This document shows, piece by piece, positions 7,483 through 16,068 of a stretch of 64,000 bases of DNA. The notes beneath the pieces are model-generated. The model made no database searches. It was not told the DNA's origin and worked only from the letters and a program-made list of their open reading frames with translations. The first letter of the stretch is position 1, and each line of letters starts with the position of its first letter. The translations under genes and the position numbers were made by a program. The DNA is from Thioclava marina (GTDB taxonomy: Bacteria > Pseudomonadota > Alphaproteobacteria > Rhodobacterales > Rhodobacteraceae). The stretch lies in assembly GCF_002020135.1 (NCBI RefSeq), contig NZ_MPZS01000001.1:1798001-1862000 (forward strand), given 5' to 3'.

Positions 7483-8970
7483 ATGTCCTGGTTGAAACCC
7501 GCCGGAACCGGCGCGGTGATTGTCACGCTTCTTTCGACCACAGCCGGGTTCGCGGATGTCACGCCCGAGCAGGTCTGGGACGGCTGGCAAAAAGGCTATC
7601 AGAGCTATGGCTATGACGTGATGGTCGGCAACTCCGACCGCAGCGGCGATACGCTTACCGTCACGGATGTGAAGATCACGAACGAGATGGACGATTCCAG
7701 CTTCACGATGACGATCCCCGAGCTGAAGCTGCGCGATCGCGGCGATGGCACGGTGGAAGCCACGATGTCGGAGAAGATGACCGGCGTGGCGAGCTCGGAC
7801 CTGCCCGATCAGCCGGCGATGTCGCTCGACATGGTGATGACGCAGACCGACAGCTCGATCGTGGTCTCGGGAACGCCCGAGGACATGATCTACGCCATCG
7901 ACGCGCCCAAGGTGACGGTCGAGATGGACCAGAGCGGCGATGCGGGCGATCAGTCCATCCCGGTCAAGATCTGGCTCGCGATGGAAAACACCACCGGCAC
8001 CTACGAGATGAAGCTGGGCGAGGCGCATGACGTGACCTCTGCGATCAAGACCGGTCTGGTGAAATTCACCGCATCGGGCGCCGATCCTGAGGGCGGCGGC
8101 ACTTTCAACTTCGATGGTCAGGTCTCGGATGTCACCTATGACGGCCGTTTCGTGCTGCCCAATGGTGTGCCGATGGAGAAGCTCGACGAGGCGCTCAATG
8201 CCGGTGCGAATATTCAGGTCGCGCTGAAATACGCGGCCTCGGAATACGCGATGAACGTGGACAGCCCCGACGGGCCGGTCTCGCAAAAGACCACCGACAG
8301 TGGCGGCGCGCTTGATATCGGGATGTCGAAGGACGGTATCCACTTCGCCGGCACGAGCGAGGGCAGCAAGGTCGAAATGACCACGAAAGAACTGCCCTTC
8401 CCGGTCAATCTGGCGCTGGAATCGGCGAATATGGATTTCGCGATGCCGGTGTCGAAGGGTGATGCGGATCAGGACTTCAAGGCGAAGTTCGCTCTCAACG
8501 GGCTGACCGTCTCCGATGATCTGTGGAACATGTTCGATCCGGGCCAGAACCTGCCGCGCGACCCGGCGACGCTGAGGATCGACGTGACCGGCAAGATGAC
8601 GCTGTCCGATGATCTCTTCTCTCCGGCCGTCGCCGCCATGCCGGCACCGCCGATGCAGGTGAATTCGGTCGACATCAAGGACGTGCACCTGTCCGTCGTG
8701 GGTGCCGAGTTGAACGGCTCGGGTGCGCTGGAAATCCAGAATGACGGGCCGATGCCGATGCCCAAGGGTGCGATCGACCTGAGCCTGACCGGAGCGAACG
8801 CGCTGATGGACAAGCTCGTCGCGATGGGTCTGGTGCCGCAAGATCAGATCATGTTCGGCCGGATGATGTTGGGCCTCTATGCCAAGCCGACCGGCGATGA
8901 CGCCTATGAATCGAAGGTCGAGTTCAAGGATGGCGGGGAAATCCTCGTCAACGGCCAGCGCGTCCAGTAA
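7483..8970 (+). CDS. DUF2125 domain-containing secreted protein
   Basis: 495-residue protein with a Sec-type signal peptide (about 1-22, ending TAGFADV). The body is a long series of beta-strand-like repeats rich in Asp, Met and Gly, matching DUF2125, a family found mainly in alphaproteobacteria. Function is unknown; the family is probably periplasmic or envelope-associated. The start at 7483 is chosen because the signal peptide begins there; its ribosome site (AAAGG) is weak. A frame back to 7420 is open but would spoil the signal peptide. It stands alone upstream of pmbA. Confidence 0.82.
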   Translation: MSWLKPAGTGAVIVTLLSTTAGFADVTPEQVWDGWQKGYQSYGYDVMVGNSDRSGDTLTVTDVKITNEMDDSSFTMTIPELKLRDRGDGTVEATMSEKMTGVASSDLPDQPAMSLDMVMTQTDSSIVVSGTPEDMIYAIDAPKVTVEMDQSGDAGDQSIPVKIWLAMENTTGTYEMKLGEAHDVTSAIKTGLVKFTASGADPEGGGTFNFDGQVSDVTYDGRFVLPNGVPMEKLDEALNAGANIQVALKYAASEYAMNVDSPDGPVSQKTTDSGGALDIGMSKDGIHFAGTSEGSKVEMTTKELPFPVNLALESANMDFAMPVSKGDADQDFKAKFALNGLTVSDDLWNMFDPGQNLPRDPATLRIDVTGKMTLSDDLFSPAVAAMPAPPMQVNSVDIKDVHLSVVGAELNGSGALEIQNDGPMPMPKGAIDLSLTGANALMDKLVAMGLVPQDQIMFGRMMLGLYAKPTGDDAYESKVEFKDGGEILVNGQRVQ

Positions 8971-9039
8971 GGACAACACATAACGGCGCGGAGCCGTCCG
9001 GGACACCCGGGCGGCTCCGGTCTTTCTCAAGAGGTGGAA

Positions 9040-10389
9040 ATGTCCGAGCAGTCCCTGTCCGATCTGACCCAGGCGCTTCTGGAAGCGGCGAAACGCGCGG
9101 GCGCCCCTGCGGCGGATGCGATCGCGGTGGACGGACGCTCGGTCGCGATCGACGTTCGCGAAGGCAAGCTCGAACAGGCCGAGCGCTCCGAAGGGATCGA
9201 GATCGGTCTGCGCGTGCTCTTCGGTGGCAAGCAAGCCTGCGTATCCGCCTCCGATATCTCCAGCCGCACGCTTGACGAGATGGCGCAGCGCGCGGTCGCG
9301 ATGGCTCAGGAAGCGCCCGATGATCCCTTTGCCGGTCTCGCCGATCCTTCGCAGCTGTCGCAGACCCGCGATGCCGCCGGGATGGAGCTTGCCGATCCGA
9401 GCGCAGAGCCGTCCGCCGTCGATCTGCAACGCGACGCTCTGGAGGCCGAGGCGGCGGCGCTGGCCGTAGACGGGGTCTCGCAGGTGCAATCCGCCTCGGC
9501 CGCCTATTCCTACCGCCGGATGCACCTCGCCGCGTCGAACGGGTTCGAAGGTGGCTACGATCGCAGTGCGCGGTCGGTCTCGGCGGTCGCGATCTCGGGC
9601 GAAGGCCTGTCGATGGAGCGCGACTGGGCCGCCGAAAGCCGCGTGTTCCAGGCCGATCTGCCCAGCGCGCGCGAGGTGGGCCAACTGGCCGGCGAACGCG
9701 CCGTGGCCCGCGCCAATCCGCGCCGCCCGAAAACCGGCGCCTATCCGGTGCTGATCGACGAGCGCGTCTCGGGCAGCCTGATCGGGCATCTTCTCTCGGC
9801 GATCAACGGCCAGTCGATCGCACGCGGGGCCTCGTGGCTGCGCGACGCGATGGATCAGCCGGTACTGCCCGATCATCTCTCGCTAAGCGAGGAGCCGCAT
9901 CGCAAACGGGTCTCGGGCTCACGCCCCTTCGACGCCGAAGGCCTGCCGACCACGCGTCGGATGATCGTCGAGAACGGCGTTTTGAAAAGCTGGACGCTCG
10001 ATCTCGCGACCGCGCGCAAGCTCGGGCTGCAATCGACGGCCAATGCCGGGCGCGGCACCTCTGCCCCGCCCTCGCCCGGTGTCGGCAACGTTACCCTGAC
10101 CCAGGGCGAGCAGAGCCGCGAGGAGCTACTGGCCGAGATGGGCACCGGCCTTCTCGTGACCTCTTTCATCGGTGCCACGATCAACCCCAATACAGGCGAT
10201 TACTCGCGCGGAGCCTCGGGCTATTGGGTCGAGAATGGCGTGCCCGTCTATCCGGTCAACGAATGCACCATCGCAGGCAACCTGCGCGAGATGCTGCGTA
10301 GCCTGCGGCCCGCCAATGACGCGCGTCTGCATTTGAGCCATATCGTGCCCTCGCTACTTCTCGAAGGGATGACGCTTGCCGGAGACTGA
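9040..10389 (+). CDS. pmbA: TldD/PmbA family metalloprotease subunit
   Basis: 449-residue member of the TldD/PmbA (TldE) family. In E. coli, TldD and TldE form a heterodimeric protease that matures microcin B17 and trims unfolded peptides; PmbA/TldE is the subunit without the metal site. The sequence agrees: the N-terminal GIEIGLRVLFGGKQA and the C-terminal SPGVGNVTL and FIGATINPNTGDYSRGASGYWVENG regions match PmbA, and no HExxxH is present. ATG 9040 has AGAGG five bases before it. Its 3' end overlaps the next gene by 14 bp. No tldD partner is in the window. Confidence 0.92.
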   Translation: MSEQSLSDLTQALLEAAKRAGAPAADAIAVDGRSVAIDVREGKLEQAERSEGIEIGLRVLFGGKQACVSASDISSRTLDEMAQRAVAMAQEAPDDPFAGLADPSQLSQTRDAAGMELADPSAEPSAVDLQRDALEAEAAALAVDGVSQVQSASAAYSYRRMHLAASNGFEGGYDRSARSVSAVAISGEGLSMERDWAAESRVFQADLPSAREVGQLAGERAVARANPRRPKTGAYPVLIDERVSGSLIGHLLSAINGQSIARGASWLRDAMDQPVLPDHLSLSEEPHRKRVSGSRPFDAEGLPTTRRMIVENGVLKSWTLDLATARKLGLQSTANAGRGTSAPPSPGVGNVTLTQGEQSREELLAEMGTGLLVTSFIGATINPNTGDYSRGASGYWVENGVPVYPVNECTIAGNLREMLRSLRPANDARLHLSHIVPSLLLEGMTLAGD

Positions 10390-11161
10390 TCTGACGCTGC
10401 TGACAGAGGCCGCGAAGGAGGCCGGGAAGCTCGCCCTGAAATATTGGAAGAAAGCGCCGACCTCATGGGAGAAGGATGGCGGTGCGGGACCTGTCTCCGA
10501 GGCCGACCTCGCCGTCAATGACCTGCTCGAAGAGCAGCTGCGTGGCGCGCGTCCCGATTACGGATGGCTGTCCGAGGAAAGCGCGGACGATCCGGCGCGT
10601 CTGGCGGCGCCCGCGACCTTCATCGTCGACCCGATCGACGGCACCCGCGCCTTTCTCAACGATGATGGAAGTTTCGCCCATGCGCTTGCGGTGGCCCGTG
10701 GGGGCGAGGTCGTGGCGGGCGTCGTTCACCTGCCGGTGCATGACCTCACCTATACCGCGACGATCGACGGGCCGGCCCTGCTCAATGGCGAGCCGATTGC
10801 CCCGGCAGCGCGTTCCGAGCTGGAGGGCGCAAGCGTGTTGACCTCGAGGCTTTCGGACAACCCCACCCTTTGGAGACACGGGCTGCCGGGGTACAAACGC
10901 AACTTCCGTTCCTCTCTCGCCTGGCGGCTCTGCCTCGTGGCAGAGGGCAAATTCGATGCGACGATTTCTCTGCGCAAGGCATGGGAATGGGATATTGCGG
11001 CGGCAAGCCTGATCGCGCGGCGCGCCGGGCTGCTGGCGACGGACCGGCACGGCAAGGAGCTCCACTTCAACCGCGCGCCTCCGCTGTCGAACGGGTTGAT
11101 CGTGTCGAATGCGGCCCTGCACGCCGCTTTTCTCGAAAACCTCGCATTTTGGCCGGAATAG
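10376..11161 (+). CDS. Inositol monophosphatase family phosphatase (CysQ-like)
   Basis: 261-residue Mg-dependent phosphatase. Family motifs are complete: GWLSEES (63-69), the metal-binding DPIDGTRAF (85-93) and WEWDIAAAS (about 203). The family covers inositol phosphatases and 3'(2'),5'-bisphosphate nucleotidases (CysQ); the short length and the sequence around the metal site favour the CysQ-like branch, but the substrate is an inference. The best start is TTG at 10376 inside the end of pmbA, preceded by GAAGGGATGACGC. No ATG is available before the conserved helix. It overlaps pmbA by 14 bp, implying cotranscription. Its end is 3 bp from the convergent anti-sigma gene. Confidence 0.85.
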   Translation: MPETDLTLLTEAAKEAGKLALKYWKKAPTSWEKDGGAGPVSEADLAVNDLLEEQLRGARPDYGWLSEESADDPARLAAPATFIVDPIDGTRAFLNDDGSFAHALAVARGGEVVAGVVHLPVHDLTYTATIDGPALLNGEPIAPAARSELEGASVLTSRLSDNPTLWRHGLPGYKRNFRSSLAWRLCLVAEGKFDATISLRKAWEWDIAAASLIARRAGLLATDRHGKELHFNRAPPLSNGLIVSNAALHAAFLENLAFWPE

Positions 11162-11164
11162 ACC

Positions 11165-11794
11165 CTACCAGCGTAGCAAGAGCCGTCCCAGAAGCGCCCC
11201 TGCGATCACGGTGATCGCGATCCCTGCGCCATACCAGGTTACATAGAAAAGCGGGCTGTCCTCGGTGCAATGGAGCGCATAGATCGCTGTGCCGAGCCCT
11301 CCGGCGGCAAGCCCGGCGGCTGCCCCCGCGCGCTCGGGTGCCATCACCGCGCCCTGACGCAGGCTGGTGAGCACGGCTGCGAGGATAGGCGCGGAAAACA
11401 TCGGGATCGAAAGCAGGCAGGGCAGGATCGTCTTGCCGCGAAAATCCATCATGCGCTGGCTTTCGGGCGTGGTGAGATAGGCATAGCCGATCAGAAGCAG
11501 CCCGATCACCGGGAATATCCACACCCAGCTCAGCCGGGCGCGCGCAAGCGGACGGGCGAATTTCAGCGCGACCGGCATTGCGATCACCCCGAGCAGAAGC
11601 GGCAGGTAGAATTTCGGGGCAATATCCGGCGTCATCAGGGTCTTTTCCATCGGAAAGCGAACCCCCAAAAGCCCCGCCATCGCGAGCGCCGACAGGATCA
11701 GCGCCGGGATCAGCCAGTGCCAGAGCACCCTTCCCGCATGCGGCTCGCGCAGCTCGTCCTTCTCCAGTAATGCCAACAGATCTTCGGTCTTCAT
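11165..11794 (-). CDS. nrsF: NrsF-type membrane anti-sigma factor (DUF1109)
   Basis: 209-residue protein with about six membrane segments (roughly 25-45, 60-78, 90-108, 125-145, 155-172, 185-205), matching DUF1109/NrsF. In Caulobacter NrsF holds the ECF factor SigF inactive at the membrane until metal or redox stress. The N-terminal cytoplasmic stretch [18 protein letters not shown] would contact the sigma factor. Cysteines in ILPCLLS and ALHCTED are candidates for the sensing pair. The start overlaps the sigma factor stop by four bases (ATGA), so the two are translationally coupled. Confidence 0.88.
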   Translation of the reverse strand: MKTEDLLALLEKDELREPHAGRVLWHWLIPALILSALAMAGLLGVRFPMEKTLMTPDIAPKFYLPLLLGVIAMPVALKFARPLARARLSWVWIFPVIGLLLIGYAYLTTPESQRMMDFRGKTILPCLLSIPMFSAPILAAVLTSLRQGAVMAPERAGAAAGLAAGGLGTAIYALHCTEDSPLFYVTWYGAGIAITVIAGALLGRLLLRW

Positions 11795-12342
11795 ATCTCG
11801 ATCAGTCTCTCTCGAAGCGCGGCCAGTTTCTTGAGCGAGCGGTGCAGCATCACGCGCACCGCCCCCTCGCTCATATCCATCGCGTCACCTATCTCGGCGA
11901 TGCTTTTCCCTTCCAACCCGATCGCCCGGACCAGTTGCTCGGCCCTCGGCTCCAGATGGCTCAAAAACGTCTCAATATCGGCCTGCTCGGTCGGATCAGC
12001 CTCGGGCGCCGCAGGCAGGATCTCGGCGAAATCCTCAACCGGAAGGTGGATCCGACGGCCCCGCTTGCGAAACGCATCGACCACCTTGTGCCGGGCGATC
12101 GCATAACACCAGGGCGCGGCCGGTTCGTCCTCGCGCCAAGTGTGGCGCTTGAGATGGATCGCGAGCAGAACCTCCTGCAAGACATCCTCGCAATCGGCCT
12201 CCGGCAGGCCCGCCCCGCGCGCCCGCACGACTGCGCGCAGCACCGGAGTCACCGCGTTCAAAAACAGACCGTAGGCGCGCGCATCGCCTGCGTTGGCGGC
12301 CCTGAGAAGCCGCGTCCAGTCTGCCTGCCGATCATGCATCAT
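11791..12342 (-). CDS. sigF: ECF sigma factor, SigF-like
   Basis: 183-residue extracytoplasmic-function sigma factor. Region 2 is visible from DARAYGLFL to [13 protein letters not shown], followed by [20 protein letters not shown] (region 2.4). Region 4 is [21 protein letters not shown] plus [14 protein letters not shown]. It is paired with an NrsF gene and divergent from a bufferin operon, as in Caulobacter SigF systems. The same promoter motif precedes this gene and the bufferin operon, suggesting autoregulation. The start could be either of two adjacent ATGs (12342 or 12339). The putative -10 element is only nine bases away, so the mRNA may be nearly leaderless. Confidence 0.9.
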   Translation of the reverse strand: MMHDRQADWTRLLRAANAGDARAYGLFLNAVTPVLRAVVRARGAGLPEADCEDVLQEVLLAIHLKRHTWREDEPAAPWCYAIARHKVVDAFRKRGRRIHLPVEDFAEILPAAPEADPTEQADIETFLSHLEPRAEQLVRAIGLEGKSIAEIGDAMDMSEGAVRVMLHRSLKKLAALRERLIEI

Positions 12343-12351
12343 CGCCTACCC

Positions 12352-12377
12352 TTCGTTGCCGATCATGCCTTCGTTAC
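12352..12377 (-). promoter_or_regulatory. Putative ECF (SigF-type) promoter of sigF-nrsF
   Basis: On the minus strand, GTAACG (12377-12372), 16 bases, then CGAA (12355-12352). The same motif with the same spacing drives the divergent bufferin operon. It is close to the GTAACC-N16-CGAA pattern I recall for Caulobacter SigF. Confidence 0.75.
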
Positions 12378-12420
12378 GGTGCGCGGGAAAAACTTTTTTC
12401 GATCACGGAAGCGTGAGCCT

Positions 12421-12446
12421 GTAACGCCGCCGCGATCCACCCCGAA
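12421..12446 (+). promoter_or_regulatory. Putative ECF (SigF-type) promoter of the bufferin operon
   Basis: GTAACG (12421-12426), 16 bases, CGAA (12443-12446). This places a start site near 12452 and gives a leader of about 47 bases before the ATG at 12499. The motif is identical to the one on the opposite strand for sigF. Confidence 0.78.
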
Positions 12447-12498
12447 GAGAGGTCAGGACCGCAACGGGTCCGATACAGATCCAATCAGGGAGATCACC

Positions 12499-12771
12499 AT
12501 GAAGACCGAAACCACCCTTGGCATTGCTGCCGCTCTGAGCTGCGCGATGGGCATCGCGAGCGCTGCACATGCCGACGAGATGAAGATGGAGAAGTGCTAC
12601 GGCGTCGCGATGGCGGGCCAGAACGACTGCGCGGCGGGCCCCGGCACGACCTGCGCCGGTACTGCAACGAAGGATTATCAGGGCAACGCCTGGAAACTCG
12701 TCCCGGCGGGCACCTGCGAGACGATCGAGACGCCGCACGGGATGGGCTCGCTCATGCCGAAGGAGATGTGA
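12499..12771 (+). CDS. bufA: Bufferin-type RiPP precursor (DUF2282)
   Basis: 90-residue DUF2282 protein. Residues 1-25 form a Sec signal peptide ([15 protein letters not shown] then D26), so the product is exported. The mature part has four cysteines, at 33, 44, 52 and 73, in EKCYG, NDCAAG, TTCAGT and GTCET, the bufferin 1 pattern. From memory, in Caulobacter the two central cysteines are converted to thiooxazoles by the neighbouring MNIO enzyme and its partner, and the peptide then binds copper in the periplasm. It is the first gene of the operon bufA-bufB-bufC-doxX, behind a SigF-type promoter. AGGGAGATCACC precedes the ATG. Confidence 0.9.
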   Translation: MKTETTLGIAAALSCAMGIASAAHADEMKMEKCYGVAMAGQNDCAAGPGTTCAGTATKDYQGNAWKLVPAGTCETIETPHGMGSLMPKEM

Positions 12772-12823
12772 TCACAGGTCGGGGCGGGCCTGTCCCGCCC
12801 CTCCTCTGTTAAGGGAGGCCACC

Positions 12824-13666
12824 ATGACGCTGCCGCGCAAACCGGGACTGGGATTCAAGCCCGAGCATTTCCCCACCATCGCCGAAACCAGGCCCGATCT
12901 GGGGTTTTTCGAAATCCATGCCGAGAATTACATGGGCGCGGGTGGTCTGCCCCATGCGATGTTGCAAAGGCTGCGAGAGGATTACGCGCTGTCGGTTCAT
13001 GGCGTTGGCCTGTCTATCGGCGGGCCAGATCCGCTCGATCGCGGTCACCTTGCGCGGCTCAAAGCGCTTTGCGATCGCTACGATCCGGAGAGCTTTTCCG
13101 AACATCTCGCCTGGGCGAGCCATGGCGGGGCCTGGATGCATGACCTGCTGCCACTACCCTATACTCAGGAGACGCTGAATCTCGTATGTGATCACGTAGA
13201 CGAGGTGCAAGAGCATCTGGGGCGTCAGATGCTGCTCGAAAACCCCGCCACCTATGTTCTCTTCGATAATTCCGACATTCCCGAGACCGCGTTTCTGTCC
13301 GAGATCAGCCGGCGCACCGGCTGCGGGCTGCTTCTCGATGTGAACAACGTTTTTGTCTCCTGCGTGAACCATCGGCAGGATCCGCGCGCCTATCTCGCGG
13401 AGTTCCCGTTGGCGCAGATTGGAGAGGTTCATCTGGCCGGGCATGAAGAGGAAGATCTGCCCTCCGGACCATTCCTGATCGACAGCCACGGGCGGGAAGT
13501 CGCAGAACCCGTTTGGGCACTTTATGCTGAAATAGTCTCGAAAATTGGGCCTCTTCCCAGCCTGATCGAATGGGACAATGACGTTCCTGCCTTCCCGGTT
13601 CTGATGGCCGAAGCAGAGCGTGCGCGCACCATATTGGAAGGGCAAAGCCATGCTCTCGCATCGTGA
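12824..13666 (+). CDS. bufB: Multinuclear non-heme iron oxidase (MNIO, DUF692) BufB
   Basis: 280-residue DUF692/MNIO TIM-barrel enzyme. Metal-ligand motifs along the chain are [11 protein letters not shown] (28-38), [11 protein letters not shown] (about 57-67), FSEHLAW (about 90), LLENPATYV (about 135), [10 protein letters not shown] (about 170), VHLAGHEEE (about 205) and [10 protein letters not shown] (about 252). MNIO enzymes oxidise cysteines of RiPP precursors. The gene order makes the upstream DUF2282 peptide the likely substrate. AGGGAGGCCACC precedes the ATG. The start codon of bufC lies inside its end (17-bp overlap), so enzyme and partner are probably made together. Confidence 0.93.
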   Translation: MTLPRKPGLGFKPEHFPTIAETRPDLGFFEIHAENYMGAGGLPHAMLQRLREDYALSVHGVGLSIGGPDPLDRGHLARLKALCDRYDPESFSEHLAWASHGGAWMHDLLPLPYTQETLNLVCDHVDEVQEHLGRQMLLENPATYVLFDNSDIPETAFLSEISRRTGCGLLLDVNNVFVSCVNHRQDPRAYLAEFPLAQIGEVHLAGHEEEDLPSGPFLIDSHGREVAEPVWALYAEIVSKIGPLPSLIEWDNDVPAFPVLMAEAERARTILEGQSHALAS

Positions 13667-14423
13667 TTTCGCGCGCAGCTTTCGTGATGCGATCAGGGGC
13701 GGCGTCGCGCCCGAGAACGCAACCGCGTGCCAGCCTGCCGAGACAGAGCGGCGTTTTGACGTCTACCGCAATAACGTCGCGCACAGCCTCTCGCAGGCCC
13801 TTGCACGCCATTACCCGGTGATCGAGCGGCTACTGGGCGAGGAGTGTTTCAATGGGACGGCACGGCTTTTCATCGACCAGTATCCACCGCGAACACCGGT
13901 CTTGACCGAGTGGGGCGAGGAATTCGCAGCGTTCCTCGCCGAAATAGAGACGTTTCAGTCGCTGACCTACCTGCCCGACGTTGCGCAGATCGAATGGGCG
14001 CGCAGTCGCGCCTATCACTCGGCCGATGCGGACCCAATGATGCCTCGGGATCTGCAGGCGATTGCGCAAGAGGCCGGGGAGAAACTGCGGCTTTTCCTCC
14101 ACCCGTCGGTGCAGGTTTTACAAATGCTCACTCCGGCGGGGTCGATCTGGGCGTCGCAACAACCCGGCGGAGCGCCCGCACCGACAGCTGCGCAATGGGC
14201 GCCTGAGACGGTTTTGATCGCGCGCAAAGGGCTCGCCGAAGTCGTCACCCGCACCGTGCCCGCACCGATCGGGCGCTTCATTTCCGCCCTGCTAAACGGC
14301 CGAACCTTCGCCGAGGCCCAGGCATCCGCTGGAGAGGGATTCGAGTTGAACGCAGCATTTCTGCTGCTTGTCGAAAACGCGCTGATCGTTGGCGCGGGCC
14401 GAAAGGGAGGGAATGGGAAATGA
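13650..14423 (+). CDS. bufC: RiPP-recognition partner protein BufC (DUF2063)
   Basis: 257-residue protein with the N-terminal DUF2063 domain (about 5-95: [38 protein letters not shown]), typical of the partner of DUF692 enzymes. Related proteins (HvfC, MbnC-like) bind the precursor peptide and complete the oxidase. The C-terminal half is helical with no motif I can name. The start at 13650 follows GGAAGGGCAAAGCC and lies inside bufB. The stop overlaps the start of the DoxX gene (ATGA). Confidence 0.9.
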   Translation: MLSHRDFARSFRDAIRGGVAPENATACQPAETERRFDVYRNNVAHSLSQALARHYPVIERLLGEECFNGTARLFIDQYPPRTPVLTEWGEEFAAFLAEIETFQSLTYLPDVAQIEWARSRAYHSADADPMMPRDLQAIAQEAGEKLRLFLHPSVQVLQMLTPAGSIWASQQPGGAPAPTAAQWAPETVLIARKGLAEVVTRTVPAPIGRFISALLNGRTFAEAQASAGEGFELNAAFLLLVENALIVGAGRKGGNGK

Positions 14424-14887
14424 CCAGCGCAATCGGAGCAAGACCACAGAAAAAGGGTCTATTCCACCTCTATCGAGGAATCATCCGAGCGACATCCCTT
14501 ATCCCTCGTGAGCTGCCCCTGATCGCCGCCCGGATCTTTCCGGCGGCAGTGTTCTGGATGTCGGGACGCACCAAGGTCGAGGGGATCAGGATCAAGGACT
14601 CGACCTTCACCCTATTCCAGTACGAATACGCCCTCCCCTTGATCCCTCATAATTGGGCGGCGGTCTTGGCAACATTTGCCGAGCATTTCTTTCCGGTCCT
14701 TCTCATCCTCGGCCTGGCGACACGGCTCTCGGCGCTGGCACTACTGGGAATGACGCTGGTCATTCAGATCTTCGTCTATCCCGGCGCCTGGGTGACGCAT
14801 GGGCTCTGGGCCGTGGCATTGCTCACCGTGATCACGCGAGGCCCGGGGCGGTTTTCTCTCGATCGGGTGATCGGATTGGAGCGCTGA
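14420..14887 (+). CDS. DoxX family membrane protein of the bufferin operon
   Basis: 155-residue DoxX family protein with about four membrane segments (roughly 35-50, 75-98, 102-120, 122-140) and the typical SGRTKVEG loop after the first helix. DoxX proteins often end DUF2282-DUF692-DUF2063 operons; a role in the redox state of the quinone pool or envelope, or in electron supply, is speculative. It is translationally coupled to bufC through a 4-bp overlap. The flavin reductase gene starts 51 bp later and could be a separate unit. Confidence 0.85.
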   Translation: MTSAIGARPQKKGLFHLYRGIIRATSLIPRELPLIAARIFPAAVFWMSGRTKVEGIRIKDSTFTLFQYEYALPLIPHNWAAVLATFAEHFFPVLLILGLATRLSALALLGMTLVIQIFVYPGAWVTHGLWAVALLTVITRGPGRFSLDRVIGLER

Positions 14888-14938
14888 GCCTTGCCCTCCC
14901 CGCCCGGGCCATTATGTCTGTGCCCAAAGGGAGATCGG

Positions 14939-15505
14939 ATGAGCGAAAGCGACGATATCGATGCCGCCATGAACCGGGCGGAGCGCGCGGTACGTGGCGG
15001 GGAAATGCCCGACCCGTCCGAGACCCGACGTCTGCGCAACGCTCTGGGGCGCTTTGCGACCGGTGTGACCGTGATCACGGCCTGCGAATGCGACGACCAT
15101 CTCGGTCCGGTCGGCATGACGGTCAACAGTTTTGCCTCGGTCTCGCTCGATCCGCCCCTGATCCTGTGGTCGGCGGCGCGGAGCTCGATCCGCCATGCGC
15201 ATTTCACCAAAACCCCGTCCTTCGCGGTGCACGTGCTGCGCCACGATCAGGAATATCTCGCGCATCGCTTCACCCGCCGCGGCACCGGGTTTTCCGGGCT
15301 GGATTATACGCAGAACGAGGCGGGCGTGCCGCTTCTGGCCGACCCGCTCGCGCGGTTCGAATGCGTCACGGAGGCACGCCATGACGGTGGCGATCACACG
15401 ATCATCATCGGCCGGGTGACACGTTTCGAAAGCGCTGCGGAAGGCACACCGCTCATCTTCTCGGGCGGACAGTTCGGCAGCTTCCGCCCCGATCAGTCGA
15501 GCTGA
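14939..15505 (+). CDS. Flavin reductase family protein
   Basis: 188-residue FMN-binding split-barrel protein of the flavin reductase (HpaC/DIM6) family. Recognisable parts are LRNALGRFATGVTVIT (about 30), GPVGMTVNSFASVSLDPPLILW (about 60, the flavin phosphate region) and a C-terminal DHTIIIGRVTRFE strand. Such proteins supply reduced flavin to a two-component monooxygenase or act alone; no monooxygenase partner is next to it. AAAGGGAG precedes ATG 14939. Its 3' end overlaps the convergent pqiC gene by 13 bp. Confidence 0.9.
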   Translation: MSESDDIDAAMNRAERAVRGGEMPDPSETRRLRNALGRFATGVTVITACECDDHLGPVGMTVNSFASVSLDPPLILWSAARSSIRHAHFTKTPSFAVHVLRHDQEYLAHRFTRRGTGFSGLDYTQNEAGVPLLADPLARFECVTEARHDGGDHTIIIGRVTRFESAAEGTPLIFSGGQFGSFRPDQSS

Positions 15506-16056
15506 GCGATCCGCCGCGCGAGAACGGTCACCGCGGCGCTCTGCGCCTTGGCGATCGTACCCGGCTCCTGATCCGCGATCGGTACGGTGAAATCGAAGCG
15601 CCGCACGACATCGCGCCCGCCTTCGTAGCCAGCGGGCGTCACAAAATAGACCCCAGCGACATGCAACTGACCATCCGCACCGGGCAGCATCTGCTCGATC
15701 CGGACCTCGACACGGCGCGAGGGCGGATCGGCGAGCGGCCAAGGCTCGGAGATCACCGTCGCCCCCGAGAGCGCCGAGATCTGGCGTGCCAGTGACAGTG
15801 TGAAGGCACGTGACGGATCATCCGCCCACAGATTGTCCGGGTTCGAACGCAGCGCGCCATCGGCGGTCTGGAAGGCGATTTCCTGCGCCGTCGCGTATTG
15901 CGGCATCGAAACCTCACGCAGCTCCGCACGCCCCAACCGGTTCGGCAGCGCCTTCTCGGCAGTGGGCGGATCGATCGGGTAGCGCGCGATCTTTTCGGGA
16001 TCCGAGCAGGCGGCAAGAGCCAGCAGGCAGAGCGGCAAAATCTGGAAGGGTTTCAT
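15493..16056 (-). CDS. pqiC: PqiC-type outer membrane lipoprotein (ABC-type transport auxiliary)
   Basis: 187-residue lipoprotein. The signal peptide ends in the lipobox LALAAC with the lipidated Cys at residue 17. The rest is an ABC-type transport auxiliary domain (formerly DUF330), the partner of PqiB in lipid transport between membranes. It is the last gene of the pqiA1-pqiA2-pqiB-pqiC run, 12 bp after pqiB. The second ATG (16056) is chosen because AGGAG is six bases before it; the first ATG (16062) abuts the ribosome site. Confidence 0.87.
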   Translation of the reverse strand: MKPFQILPLCLLALAACSDPEKIARYPIDPPTAEKALPNRLGRAELREVSMPQYATAQEIAFQTADGALRSNPDNLWADDPSRAFTLSLARQISALSGATVISEPWPLADPPSRRVEVRIEQMLPGADGQLHVAGVYFVTPAGYEGGRDVVRRFDFTVPIADQEPGTIAKAQSAAVTVLARRIAQLD

Positions 16057-16068
16057 CGTCATCTCCTG

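Noticed and set aside
7465-9876. An 803-codon minus-strand open frame opposite the DUF2125 and pmbA genes
   Set aside because: It spans two genes and an intergenic region, has the same low-complexity His/Arg/Asp composition as other shadow frames, and has no ribosome site or domain.
11578-12498. A long plus-strand extension in front of the DUF2282 gene
   Set aside because: It is the antisense of the sigma and anti-sigma genes read through the promoter region; the signal peptide begins at 12499 after a good ribosome site.
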